From the NCBI GenBank assembly GCA_019096195.1, contig JAGTXK010000087.1, forward strand, positions 310,001 to 374,000: DNA of 64,000 nucleotides, read 5' to 3'. Position 1 is the first letter of the stretch. Each line of letters starts with the position of its first letter. This document shows positions 21,991 through 36,547 of this stretch, piece by piece. Both the position numbers and the translations under genes were made by a program. The notes below the pieces were generated by a model. That model searched no databases. It was not told the DNA's origin and saw only the letters and a list, made by a program, of their open reading frames with translations. This DNA comes from Boletus sp. NGJ (taxonomy: Eukaryota > Basidiomycota > Agaricomycetes > Boletales > Boletaceae).

Positions 21991-23023
21991 ATGTCTGACC
22001 GGAGAATGTATAGGGAAGAAGCACGGCCGACGCTCCCTCCCGTTCGAGACTTGTTCCGAGGTATGTCACAACCCTTGGAAGGGCCAAGATCTGACGCTCT
22101 CTACGTAGATGAGCTATCCCGTTCACCCAGACCCCCAATGAACATGTCTCCGCCATGGATCGTCCCCGGCCCTCGCGTCGACCAGAACTTTGAACGATCG
22201 TTTTCTCGAGTCGAACGTCGTCAAGACTCACAGTTGGATGGACCCGGCGTTCAGGTGCACCTATTCGCTTGTTCTGTGGTAACGACTAATGTCCTCGACA
22301 GCGCTCTACACCTTCGGCCGCCTATTATTCGCATCCCACGCAACAACGCTATGATGGACGTACTTCATCTCGTTCTTCCCCTCCCGATAATTTATCATCA
22401 TCAATGGCTTCATATCATTCACAACTACCTTCTCAGTACCACGCTCGTTCTACTTCCCAGACGGATCAACCAGGCGCGTCCCACGATCAGAACACCCCAC
22501 CAGGATCTCATCTGTATTCAAATCTAGCCACACAGTCGTACCATTATTCCTATACCACCGCGGGTACTTCGTCGAGAGGGTCCTATCCCGAAGGCTACAC
22601 CAGAGAGCAGTATAGAGAATCCACGACTGCACCGGTCGCGGTGGAGGTAGCTCGCCAGCCCTCCGTGACCTCGCCTTCTTCATTGAAGTACGAGTGTGAA
22701 TATTGCGGCAAGGGGTTCACTCGACCTAGTAGTCTCAAGGTATGAACGCCATGCATCGTCCAAGTGTCTCTTGTCCTGAACATGACGTGTAGATCCATTT
22801 GAACAGTCATACCGGAGAGAAACGTGAGTGACCTCGCCCCCATGCAATTTATCGAAGAGTCTGACCACCATCCTCGGTATTTGTAGCCTTTGTCTGCACT
22901 TTCGAAGGCTGCGGGCGCAGCTTCAGTGTGCTTAGTAACATGCGCCGACACGCACGGGTACATGCTGAGGCTCCTAGTCGCCACCAGGAAAGCTCGAGCG
23001 ACGAACACAGCGATAGGCAGTAG
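21991..23023 (+). CDS. C2H2 zinc-finger transcription factor B
   Basis: About 265 residues after splicing. The start MSDRRMYREEARPTLPPVRD runs to a GTATGT donor. Later exons give a Ser/Tyr/Pro/Gln-rich disordered leader. Two C2H2 fingers are split by introns: CEYCGKGFTRPSSLK joined to IHLNSHTGEK, and PFVCTFEGCGRSFSVLSNMR with RRHARVH. The HTGEKPF linker is canonical. The tail is short and Ser/Glu-rich, ending at TAG 23021. Its leader resembles that of the other C2H2 factor and the homeodomain factor in composition. A nuclear regulator; targets unknown. Confidence 0.88.
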
Positions 23024-24166
23024 ACCGCAGGCGCTCCACCGCCCATCCGCAACGTTTCACCATCAGTTCAGCATTTTTGATCATCGAACATGACCATCAT
23101 ACACATTTTTGGTTTCCTAATTATTTTTTCCCATCAACCTGGAGAAATTAAAACTTGTCCCATGTGGGAGTGTATCCGATATTCGGCATTCAGTATATAG
23201 ACGCTATTCATTATTTATCGACCGTGTAGTACCCACCCCCCACTCCCCCTTGCATTCGGGTATTCGCATCCTGCACGAACGGGACTCTTTATTTATCGTA
23301 ACGTACTCGACGCTTTTAAACGTTATCCATTTATTTTAGAGAGCGCACATGTCGTCGTCGATGGGCATATGCACACTCGTTCAAAACACCGCGCGCACAT
23401 AACACCGTTCCTCGGTCGCAAATCGCTTTGTCCCTCCCCCCCCCCCCACGCAGTAACTGCAGGCACACACACCCACAAAGATGTCAGAGATCTGGTCCAG
23501 AACGACCTAAAACCATCTCGGGCATATTGGGCATATTGCTCGGCCTTTTACAAACGACTGCGCGCGCTATCCCCCTCCCCCCCCCTCCCCTTCCTCGCTC
23601 CGTCAACCTAGTCCAAGAGCTCCAACGGTCAATGTCGAGATATAGCGTATTCTCCGGTGCTGCGTCAAACACAGCCATCTTCATTTGTGTGGGTCGAGTG
23701 GCCGCGAGGCAGTCGACTGTCGTGGCGAATAAATATATACATCAAACAAAAACAAAAACAAAAAGACAGCGAGCTACGTAAATTTACGGAATCCCGATAT
23801 CATGCTTTCTCCACGCAGTGGCGGTGTCTGCCAGACGAGACAGGCCCCCCTTCAGCCACCCATCGAGTACACTCGATGATGACAGAAACGTAAGACGAAC
23901 AACGTAGGGTTTAATACCCAGAGTCCAGACAAACTGCACAGTAGTGTACATTAAAAGCCAAGGAAAAAAGAAAAAAGAAAATTCGCGACGCAAATTGTTA
24001 CACATGCCCTCGAGCGCACATATTCTCCGCAGATCATGTTGTCATACCCACATCATTGCAGCGAGGTCGTTGCTCCCCGTACGCCACATAACGCAAACGG
24101 CGTCATCAAATGACATCCTGTCACCCCCACCTAAATTTGGGGTCCACCGCGCACGCCGTTCGCAGG
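23024..24166. other. intergenic between convergent genes
   Basis: About 1.1 kb between the ends of C2H2 B and the NDR kinase. It contains C-rich runs (23237-23250, 23434-23450, 23570-23590), AT-rich blocks and an A-rich tract near 23745-23765. No gene is seen; much of it is probably 3' UTR. Confidence 0.5.
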
Positions 24167-27320
<3,154 letters not shown>

Positions 27321-27720
27321 GGTGGGACTGGCCTAATCGGGCAGGTGCGTGGATCTAGAGGCAATCTGAGATGAGGGAATGCAATTTCCGCGTGTACACA
27401 GGAGAGAGCCGCGAAGATATACCGATGCTGGATCTCTTGCGTGTCCATTTAATTCCCCTCCTCCCCCTCACTTTCCAACTCGTGCCCTCTCTAGCCCTTA
27501 CCCTGCTGTTCACCAACACCTCGTGTCCTCCAATTTCCCGGTCTTCATGTTCTCCTCGTTCATCCAACGGCCCTGACTACATTTCGCCTCCTGCCGCAAG
27601 CCTCGCTCACTCATTACCACCCCCTCCGCGTGCCTCTTCATACTTATAAACCCAAATTTTCTTCTTTCATTGAACCATAATATTCTTTCCTTCCTCTTTT
27701 GCCTATCTGCTTAACTTACT
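27321..27720. other. divergent promoter region, NDR kinase / homeodomain gene
   Basis: 400 bases between two outward-facing starts, rich in C/T on the plus strand toward the homeodomain gene. TATAAA lies at 27645-27650. No gene is seen. Confidence 0.55.
27645..27650 (+). promoter_or_regulatory. TATA box of homeodomain gene
   Basis: TATAAA, 76 bases upstream of ATG 27721, followed by a pyrimidine-rich leader (TTTTCTTCTTTC) common at fungal transcription starts. Confidence 0.55.
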
Positions 27721-29077
27721 ATGACGAGCCCGAGGGACGATCGTATGTACGGTCCTATTGCCAAAACACGCAGAAGCCCTCCCGGAGGGGATTCGCAAAG
27801 TAGTGGTTTCTTTCAGACGGGACAGGGTGGGCGAACTGTGCTCCCTCCTCTTTCTTCAGCCTTTCCAACCTCACGTTCTCCAGGTCTGTTTTTTTACATA
27901 GTGTTCATCCAATATGCTCAACTTGACGGCTCTCGCCTATAGGGCCCGCAGACTATTCTAACACCTACCCGCAGCCTCGCTCTTCCCCACCAAAGCCCGA
28001 ACACATCCCATCCGCTTACAGTCAGTGGCCTGCTTCCGCAACACGTGCGTTCTCTCCCATCTCATTTCCCCCCTTCAACTCCTCAATCCCCTAGATCACC
28101 CAGCGACCGCTGCGCCGCAACATTCCTCCACCTATTATGAGCACTACGACTCCAGATACCAGCAGACCGCATACCCGACATACCCATCCCGGGCATCAGC
28201 AACCATCCCCACAGATCCCCAAGGCTCTCGCAAACTTCCTCCCCTCAGCGTCACCGCGGCTTCCATCAGGGATGACCGCTGGCAAGGCTCCGGCTATGGC
28301 TCCGTCGCACCCCACATCTCCAATTATGCTGACATTCGCTCCCCCACCGCGACCTATCCACCCGAGTATGCCCAGTTCCAGCCCCATACCTCTTACTCCT
28401 ACCCTCCCGTGCCCGATCCACGCAATCATCCGAGCCAGCATCCATCCATCCACCACTCGCATCAATTATCCCTAGGTGGTGTGTATCCATCCGAACGTGG
28501 ACTCCCCGCACATGTCGAGGCGCACGGTCCTTCCCCGTATGCTAGAGGCCAGGTGACGAACAGTGTGCTCACCCAGGAGCCTGCTTCCGTGCTGGTCACC
28601 GAAGAACCCGTCATCAAAAAAAAGCGAAAGCGAGCCGACGCAGCACAGCTCAAGGTCTTGAACGAGACATATGCTCGCACAGCATTCCCATCAACTGAGG
28701 AACGTGCCGAGCTGGCGCGGAAACTGGACATGTCCGCTCGAAGCGTTCAGATATGGTAGGCTACCCTGACGCCGTGATTTGATAACGCTGACACCCGAAA
28801 CAGGTTTCAAAACAAGAGACAATCGATGCGCCAAACAAGTCGCCAGGCGGCCAGTTCTGCGGCGAGCGGGCCACACCAGCCTTTTTCCATATCATCTCAG
28901 TCAGAGGACGTCGCCCACTCGTCGTATGGCGGCAGCCTGAGCCCGACCACACTCCCCGCTCATAGCTTTGTCCAGCGCTCAGACTCGCGCCAAGTAGTGG
29001 GACCTGACGCGCGAGCATCTGCCCAGAGCCGTCGCGAGGATGATTCTCGCAAGTGGCCATCGGGGGGTCGATACTGA
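27721..29077 (+). CDS. homeodomain transcription factor
   Basis: About 375 residues. The start MTSPRDDRMYGPIAKTRRSP leads to LPPLSSAFPTSRSPG and a long Tyr/Pro/Ser/His-rich disordered region across three exons. The homeodomain starts at a basic stretch KKKRKRADAAQLKVLNETYA, continues AFPSTEERAELARKLDMS and ends ARSVQIW|FQNKRQSMRQ. The intron falls between the Trp and Phe of the recognition-helix core WFQNKR, a splice site widely used in fungal homeobox genes. It is a typical 60-residue homeodomain, not the TALE class. The acidic/Ser-rich tail ends DDSRKWPSGGRY at TGA 29077. It is not linked to a second homeobox gene, so there is no sign of an HD1/HD2 mating locus. Confidence 0.9.
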
Positions 29078-30038
29078 TCTCGATCATTGCACATCTTGAT
29101 TTCATCTCTTGCTGGATTCTCTATGCAATTCATGTCATTCTTTGGAATTCCCTGTATCTCAATATTCGCCAGGACAACGATCATTCATTATCATTTCTCT
29201 AACTTACACGTGCTGCAATGAGCCCTTAATTTTGTACATATTCCATGCACACATTAACGCATCACCGACGCAACCCGAATTTTTTTTTTGTACCGAATAG
29301 TGCGAGTAGTGTCTTATGTACTTGTGACGTCTCTTTTTTTTTCTTCTTTTTTTTTCTTTCTTTCTTCTTCTTCTTCCTGCTCATGTGGGGATAAGACTGG
29401 TACGTATTATTAGAGCGCACCAGGAAAACATGTTGCCGGAGCTCCGCGGTTTGTGGGTGGGTAGCACATCTCGAAACCTAGATCCCGAAGAACTTGTATG
29501 ATATGGAGATAGATCAACGGAATCGATAAGATACACGAGGTCGTCCCGTAGTCTTCTTTGACAGAACCTTTTTCTTGTTCACCTGAAAAGGTACACACGC
29601 TGGACAGGAATGGGCACGGGCGTCGATGGAGGGGGGGTTTGTGTGGACGTTCGTCGTCGTCGTGTTGACATGGCTACAGAAGCATTGTCAATATATATGG
29701 GCGTTCCTACCGTTGTTTGATAGCGTCGAGGTCACTGAACGTAATTGAGTGGCGGCTGGAAATGAATCATAACGGTGGCGATCATGACAGCGGACGAGAA
29801 GATTGACTTGGGTGGTCTCCGTTGATCGCGGGTAGAGAGGCGAGGAGCTTGAGCGGCGCGCAATCGGCCATGAACTGCGCTGTAACGACAGTTTCGAAAG
29901 AAGGCCCATCATTTGCTATTTTCTGATCCCCGACGTACATACAGCGGAAGCAAATTTTTTATACTGAAAAAGGCAATCTTGGATCGTCGCGGTTGCTTCC
30001 GTGCGATAGTACCCCCGGTCACCATCGGAATTGTCCTT
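29078..30038. other. intergenic; possible small minus-strand exons unresolved
   Basis: Contains T-rich simple sequence at 29279-29375. On the minus strand a frame starts at 29940 (MYVGDQKIANDGPSFETV, about 52 codons). Further down, FSDLDAIKQR is followed by a GTAGGA donor and a TGTAG acceptor leading to a Cys-containing stretch. These may be exons of a small gene or chance frames in the 3' region of NEW1. I could not build one consistent model. Confidence 0.3.
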
Positions 30039-33000
30039 CTAAGGATCTTCGTCGCTCTCTGTATCCTCCGGCTTAGGTCCCCCATGGGTAAGCCACGCCA
30101 GCTTCCTCAGCCTCTTTCTCTCCTCCCGCGCTTTCACTTGGTTCCGAGTCAGCCTCTTCTTCTTCTTTACAGCAATCCCGTTGGCCGCTCCACCTCCTTC
30201 CTCCGCACCGCTTCCCACAGGCGTCGCAGCGTTCGACACAACAGGCGTCGCGACGCGCGAGCGAACAGGTGTATTCGCTCCACTTCCCTTTGGTGATTTC
30301 GTATCACCCAATATGTCTTCAATCACGGCCGTTTTCCCCTTATGTACCATTCGCCCTGCCTCGATTTCCCAGATTTCAGAACCTGACTTGCTCTAATGAG
30401 CGATAATGAAAAAAAAAAAGAAAAAAAAAGAGAGAGCGCGTTCTGATGTATTACGCACATAGCGAAGTGACGAACTCGTGGTTGTGGGATATGATCACCT
30501 GCGTGTACATCAGAAAATGCCTCGATCGGGGTCGGCGCAAACAGAACGAAACATACGACTGCGCCAGTCCAATTCTTGATGGCAACCGCAAGCCCGCCCA
30601 ACGCCTCACGATCCAAAAAGTTGCTCGGTTCGTCCAGCACGCAAATCTACATATTTCAGCGACCTCCCTGCAGAAATCTCCCAGTACGACTCACCTGGGG
30701 ATTGTTCCACAGACAGGCTCCAATCACAAGTTTAATCTTCTGACCTTTAATCAAACAGTCAATTTAATTCCGTCACAACCCTGACGTCTCTTACCTCCAG
30801 AAAGCCCTGATATCTCATTGTATTGAGCGATATCCCCATCCAGCCCAATATCCTCTAGATGTTTCCGAACCAGGTCTGCACGAGTCTCTCTTGCGCCAGC
30901 GCCCTCTCGAGAAGACTCCAGATCATCGAATTGTTGTACCACCTTCCCAAACCCTTTCTCCAGAAGCTTGTCTCGCGGAATCCACGTATTCCACTTGTGA
31001 TCCAATCCACGCCACTTGACCTCGTACTGGAATGACTTTTTGAGCTTTTGACGTCCCATAATAAGCTAAGTCGTCCAATCAGCTAGCCATCCCTCGAATC
31101 AATACTGTCGATCAAACCTCTAGTTTGCGCTTAGACCCGTCTTTCCCAACCCATTCCTGTTCAAGCCCCGCCTTCTCCTCATCCGTCAAGACACGTGTCA
31201 CCTTCTCCAGAATTTCTCCTGATGACGCGGAAAAAGTCACATCGTTATAACTTTAACAGCTCAAGCCAGGTTGTCACCTACGATCGTGGCCGTCTTGGAA
31301 ACGCCATTGAATGTAACCAATGGGCGTTTTCTCTAGATGACGCTCTATTCCATACACCATTATTAATTCATTCGCTCCATGGAACCTAGAAGGACTGACC
31401 GATGTGATGGGTTGCGTGCTGCGATACGTAACCTACCCGCAGTGATGGGTGCTTGTAGACCGTCCCTTGTTGAGCGGTTGTCTCTCCCTGACGAGGTAAG
31501 TGATTATTCACAAGGCAACATCTTTGCAGGTTCACATTCACGTACAGTCAATAACTTGATTAAAGTTGACTTTCCAGCACCATTGGGCCCGACGATGCCG
31601 ACTCGGCTGAAAGAGGAAAAGAAGTCATTCGCGGCAAATAGAGCGACGGTGGCGGAAATGAAATTATACCTTGAGAGAGATAACGCACAGCTGACGTTAT
31701 AGAGACTGGGAGTCGACCGTCCAGGGTAAGTGAATGTACAATTCGACATCTTGAGGATGGCGCGCGTGTTACTCCTTACCCCCATCAGGGAACCAGGGGG
31801 AGGGAACGCGAATTTGACGGAGGTCGCCTCAAGAGTGTAGTAAGACCTAGCCTCGGGGTGCTTTTCCACAAATGCCGACAGATTTCCTGGATAGTAAACG
31901 AGCTAAGACAACCCACCTCAGCTCACCGGCGGTGAATCAAAGCGGAGGAAAAGCACCTTCTTGAATTCATAGTGAATTATATCCGTCGTAACGTTATCCA
32001 GGAATCTACGAGCACCCATCAAGTTTCCCCTCAGCAGCACATCACAATCCATACTCACCCCGAGTCGTGACTGACAATGAGACATGTGACATTCGTCTGG
32101 GAAACAAGCCATTGTTCCAACCATAGCACAGAAGCGCGATCCAGCTATAGATCGAGAAACACATGAAACGGGAAAAATGCCCGAGATAACGCAGGACGAC
32201 GTACATGATTCGTGGGCTATTTGCGGTGATAACCGTCAACCCTAGAGTAAATTATTAATTAAGAAACAGACACCGACCTCGTCGAGAAGGAGCAAGTCAG
32301 CATTGTACAGCATTGCGCGCGCAAGCTCTAGTTTCATTTTCCAACCCCCTGAAAGTCCGCCGACGATGTCGGCCTGCCTCGCATCATCGAAGCCAACCTC
32401 AAGGAGTTGGCCCCTGATCTTCGATCGTGGCACATCCTTGAGCGATTTGTCTGGATAAGTGAGCCAGTGCTGTGGGTGATGCACTGGGCGAACTACCCAC
32501 CCGAAGCTACGAAGTCCAGGACGGACAGGGCTGTTTCTTCACCTTGTAGCGAATGCTCCACCATAACACATCGCACTTGATCGAGTGGTGGAAAGTTCTC
32601 CACCTTCCCATCACGTAGCTGACGCATGAGAGTTGACTTCCCTGATCCATTGGCACCGAGAATACCATATCTCCGCCCACGGAAAAGGCGAAGAGAGGTG
32701 TGAGAGAGAAGCAAGAGTGCACCGTATGCGAGCGAGAAGAGAGTATCGCACAGCAACTCGCCATCTTCATCGGACACACTTGTCACTGCCCCATGCTTTG
32801 CCTGGCAGGAAGGTCGGTCAACGCCGATGGCGGAGAAGGAACGGTAGTAAACTTACTTGTTCGACGGCGTAGAGATGCGAGCGAACCCTCTCTGCGAATT
32901 TTGTTGCCTCATCTTCCCCTAACCATGGTTTCATGTACAGCCCCACACATCGACTCCATTGGGATTTCTCAAGAAAACGTTTCTGATAGACTAGATCCAC

Positions 33001-34385
33001 TATCATGCATGCCTGGAATTGAAGGGTCGATGTCAATAAGGGATGCCTCGTTGCCAACGGTTGATTAGGCCCTGCTTCAGACCGCACGACAAGGTCGTCG
33101 TCGAGTAACGTGAGCAGAATCTTGAATATCTCAGCCGTCTCAGCATCCAGATCTCGTGAAGGAAGAGTGCCACTGGATGACGCTCCTGACCTCAACAGCG
33201 TGTCCAGCGCAGTCTCCGCAAAAGCGCGGACCTACGGGGTTAATAAGCACGTACACGAGGTGTCATTCCTCAGCTCAATTGCTGACCTCGGGAAATGCAG
33301 CACTCTCCGCGATTTTTGTGACTCCGTCCACTAGAGAGCTCAGATACCGTGCAGCAACCTGCGGGTTTCTCACGAGCTTCACGAGGTTGTCAATGACAAC
33401 CACTGTGCGCCGCTGAACCTCCATACTCCGATCGTTCAGCGCTCGCATAAGCAACGGTACGAGGACGGCCAGAGCAGGCGCTGTCACCTCGGCAACAAAG
33501 GTCGTGGACGACAGTGCCTTGATACACGCAGAGACTGTATCAGGATTAGACATGCATTTGACCAGCGCGGGCACATGAGGCGCCAAATCTGGGTTCGCAA
33601 GCGTGTTGCATAGTGATGTAGCGCACTTGACTGCTGAAGTGGCAACCTGGTGAATCGTCAGATCATACTGACATCCGAGCGCTACTTGGAGCTAACAAGT
33701 ACCTCTTTTTTGGTGTCGTGCATTGCAAGCTCGACTTTGGGGAGTATGTGCCCCAACTCGTCGGCCACGGATTCTGGGGCGATAGCCACGAAATTCTTCA
33801 GCGCGTCTAGCGCGCCGACTTTTGTTTGCCATTTGCCTTTTTCCAGTATGTCCTCCAGACTTCTAAATGCGGTCCTCGTCGCCTCAGGGGGGAAAAGCTG
33901 CAATATGGCCTTGGTCGCGGCGGTAGCAGCAACTCGCACCACATCTCCCTTATCGGAATAGAGGTCAAACAAGATGGGAAGACTAGGGAGCAAGAACGGT
34001 GCGCTGGATGCCCCGAGGACAGCGGGTAGTGACTGGAACCCAATCGCTGCAGACTCTCGCTCGTAGCCAGATTTCTTATTGAGCGCAAAGGCATGCAAAG
34101 TGGGAATAACATTTTGATCGCTGGTGGGAATAAGCAAATGTCAACTGACTGTGGTCATTGACCAATTAAGACGAGCGACGGACGTGAGTGTCTTTACTCC
34201 AGCCTTTGAGACAGCAAGCGCAAGTTTATCGGCCGCTGCTTTAGCATCTGTACAAAATAAGTTGCCTTCGTGCTCCGTTCTGTAATCTGAATGGACTCAC
34301 CCGCACCCGTTGCCGCAGAACGCAACGACTCGAGGATTAAGGCGAGATCAGCATCGGTTGGTTCGTTCGTAAGAGCGGGAGACAT
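30039..34385 (-). CDS. NEW1: EF3-like ABC-F ATPase New1/Elf1
   Basis: Cytoplasmic ribosome-associated ATPase. Yeast New1 supports translation termination and recycling; fission-yeast Elf1 has been tied to mRNA export. The start MSPALTNEPTDADLALILES leads to HEAT-repeat exons (for example EVQRRTVVVIDNLVKLVRNP). ABC domain 1 has GANGSGKST, LSGGWKMKLELARAML and LLLLDE-PTNH-LD. ABC domain 2 has GPNGAGKST, a chromodomain-like insert FQYEVKWRGLDHKWNTW, LSGGQKIKLVIGA, CVLDEPSNFLD and MISHNHEF. The C-terminus KKKKRLTRNQVKAREERKRL with GGPKPEDTESDED matches New1/Elf1 rather than eEF3, whose tail is a plain lysine run. At least a dozen introns, including a 12-nt exon at 32205-32216. It lacks the Q/N-rich prion-like N-terminus of S. 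cerevisiae New1. Confidence 0.92.
32205..32216 (-). other. 12-nt microexon of NEW1 (encodes Pro-Thr-Asn-His)
   Basis: The exon CCCACGAATCAT sits between an intron at 32217-32277 (ends AAATAG) and one at 32145-32204 (starts GTACGT, ends CTATAG). It supplies the PTNH between Walker B LLLLDE and the D-loop LD of ABC domain 1, all phase 0. Without it the universally conserved DEPTNHLD cannot be assembled. Confidence 0.85.
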
Positions 34386-34755
34386 TGAAGAGTGCAGACG
34401 AAGGGATCGATGGATATCGTAGATTAGGGTAATAGTACACTTGCTTCCGGTCTATAGGCGATTTACAGACAAAGAGTCTAGAGGTTGTGTGGGGCCGGCG
34501 TCAGGTGGAGCTGGAGGCGTGCTCGTGTTATCGTGTCGACGATGAAATTCTATTAAAGAGTGCTGGCGCAAAGCAGAGCGAAGCGTACGTAGTTCGAGCT
34601 GTGACCCGTGAACGTTGAAAAAAGTTGGAGAAAAACTTGCGCAAGTTCGGCCGCAACAAATCTATAAATTTCAGAACTGACAAATCGGGCAATACATATA
34701 TTGGTGATGCCAATGCTACGGTAGTACATGATTCGGACCTGTGATACTGCGAGCA
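34386..34755. other. intergenic between tandem minus-strand genes
   Basis: 370 bases holding the NEW1 promoter and the end of the chitinase transcript. No gene seen. Confidence 0.5.
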
Positions 34756-36471
34756 CTAAATTGTGCCATTCCGCAGGTTATCAAACTGGCTACGTTCATA
34801 CCTCAACCAGTTCGGGCTACGCTCGAGCGGACCCATCACGTCCTTCACGATCCTTACCAAACTCTGTCCAGGAACTGGATCCTTGCCAGGTCCGGCCTCC
34901 ATACCTTCCCTGTAACTGCCCTTGTCGCCGCTGAGCTCCCAAAACATGCTACCACCTAGCCCCTGCTCACGGATCCAGCGACCTTTCATCGCACCGATAT
35001 GCTCGTTGTCAAAGCTGATCATCTCCTTCCTCTGATAGTCATATGACCAGCTTGCAATCCTCTGGTCATCCTGGAAAGCGTAGGATCCTGGTAGGGGGAG
35101 AACACGGTAGTCATAGACTCCTTGCTCCCAACTTCCAGGACCAAGACCAGAGAAGGGGGTCCCAGGACCTTCGGTGTTCGCGAAACTCCTACCATAGAGT
35201 GGAATCCCTAGGACTAGCTTCGATCTCGGAACACCGTTGGAGTTATACCATTGGACGGCGTCTGCAGCGTTGATGGGGGATCCATACATATTGGCTTGAT
35301 GATTGGCAACCGTGTCCCAAGATCCGGCTGATGCACGTGTCAATATTTGTTCACAACATCGCGAAATGACTTACAAAAGTCGTATGCCATCAGATTCCAA
35401 AAGTCGAGATAGGGATCCATCCCACGAATATCCAATTTCCTGTAATTGTCCGGTCCACAGGGCGCAGCGATCTAGAGGCTGTCAACCAAAGGTATTTCTT
35501 TGGTGAGTCTGCACTCACAGTCAACAAGAACTTGTGGTGGATACGCTTGCTATAGGCATGTTGATCTAGAGCGAATCGGAGCTCCCTCAGAAGCTCGCGA
35601 TAACCTGCTGCTTGTTCGTGGTTAGACGGGTACTCGTAATCAACATCGAGGCCGTCTAAACCGTAATCCTCCAACAATCTAACCGCAGACTGTACAAAAT
35701 TATAGCGTGCCTGGGGATTGACGACGACAGGGTGGAAAGAGGGAGAGTAAGTCCAACCTCCAATGGAGAGGAGAACCTTGAGATGTCTGTTCTGTTGCTT
35801 GAGGTTATAGATGGCTTTGAGGTTGCCGTAAAGGTTGTTCCCAACGTCATTCCACGAATCGCCAGGGTAGTGTATATCTTTGTCCGCCCAAACGTCGGAC
35901 AACAACACCTCGCCGGTGTCAGCTCTCACGTTGGCGAAAGCGTAAAGGATATGTCTATGTGATTTGAGTGTGTTGTGAGAGCGCGAACGGGATCGAAACA
36001 TACGTCAAGTCATGCGCAGGGATCAGGGAGGGCGGAAACTTGCGCCCGTAGATACCCCTGCGAGCGATGAGTCCGAAGTATCGGAAGACCAGAGAGACCT
36101 ACCAGTTGACAAAGCTGTTCACGTGGGTGAGCACACTGAGCGAGGCGAGCAAGACAGGACCTGGAAGCTTACTAGCCGACGCTGTATTTACCTTGCATCT
36201 CCGTGGACGGTGAGGATGTCGGTACTGCAACTGACGGAGTCGACGATGAAAGCAGTGATGAATCGGGAGAAGTGACTGGTTGATCAACGGCTTGGTTGTC
36301 TGGCAACGGGGGATGGATGGGATGGAGATAATAATACTGGTAAGCTGTATACGCAGTAAAGGCTATGATAGAGATGACAGGAATAAGAAGATATTTGCGG
36401 GCAGATGAACGAGCGGTCTGTTGGGGAGCTGCGGGTCCGGAAGGGAGCGGTTGATACGTTGTGGACGGCAT
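34756..36471 (-). CDS. GH18 chitinase with N-terminal membrane anchor
   Basis: Endochitinase-type glycoside hydrolase family 18 that cleaves chitin by substrate-assisted catalysis. The ATG at 36471 (MPSTTYQPLPSGPAAPQQ) is followed by basic residues and one hydrophobic segment YLLIPVISIIAFTAYTAYQ at about residues 27-45, then a Ser/Thr/Pro linker. This predicts a type II membrane anchor rather than a cleaved signal peptide. The catalytic barrel shows VLLSIGGWTYSPSFHP, the active-site DGLDVDYEYP (DxxDxDxE, acid Glu present), GPDNYRKLDIRGMDPYLDFW, MAYDFAGSW, LGIPLYGRSF and GGSMFWELSGD. Four or more introns. No chitin-binding module is seen. Likely role in wall remodelling at the cell surface; location is inferred from the anchor. 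Confidence 0.9.
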
Positions 36472-36547
36472 GAGAGTTAATAAATAGTCACAGTACCAAC
36501 ATTCCAACCTAAAATCACTACTGACGTCACTACAAACAAATACAATA

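Noticed and set aside
27721-29077. Homeodomain gene as part of a mating-type (HD1/HD2) locus
   Set aside because: Only one homeobox gene, not TALE, with no divergent partner and no MIP gene next to it.
29279-29375. T-rich tract as a possible SINE or LINE tail
   Set aside because: No element body, Pol III boxes or target-site duplication next to it; best read as simple sequence.
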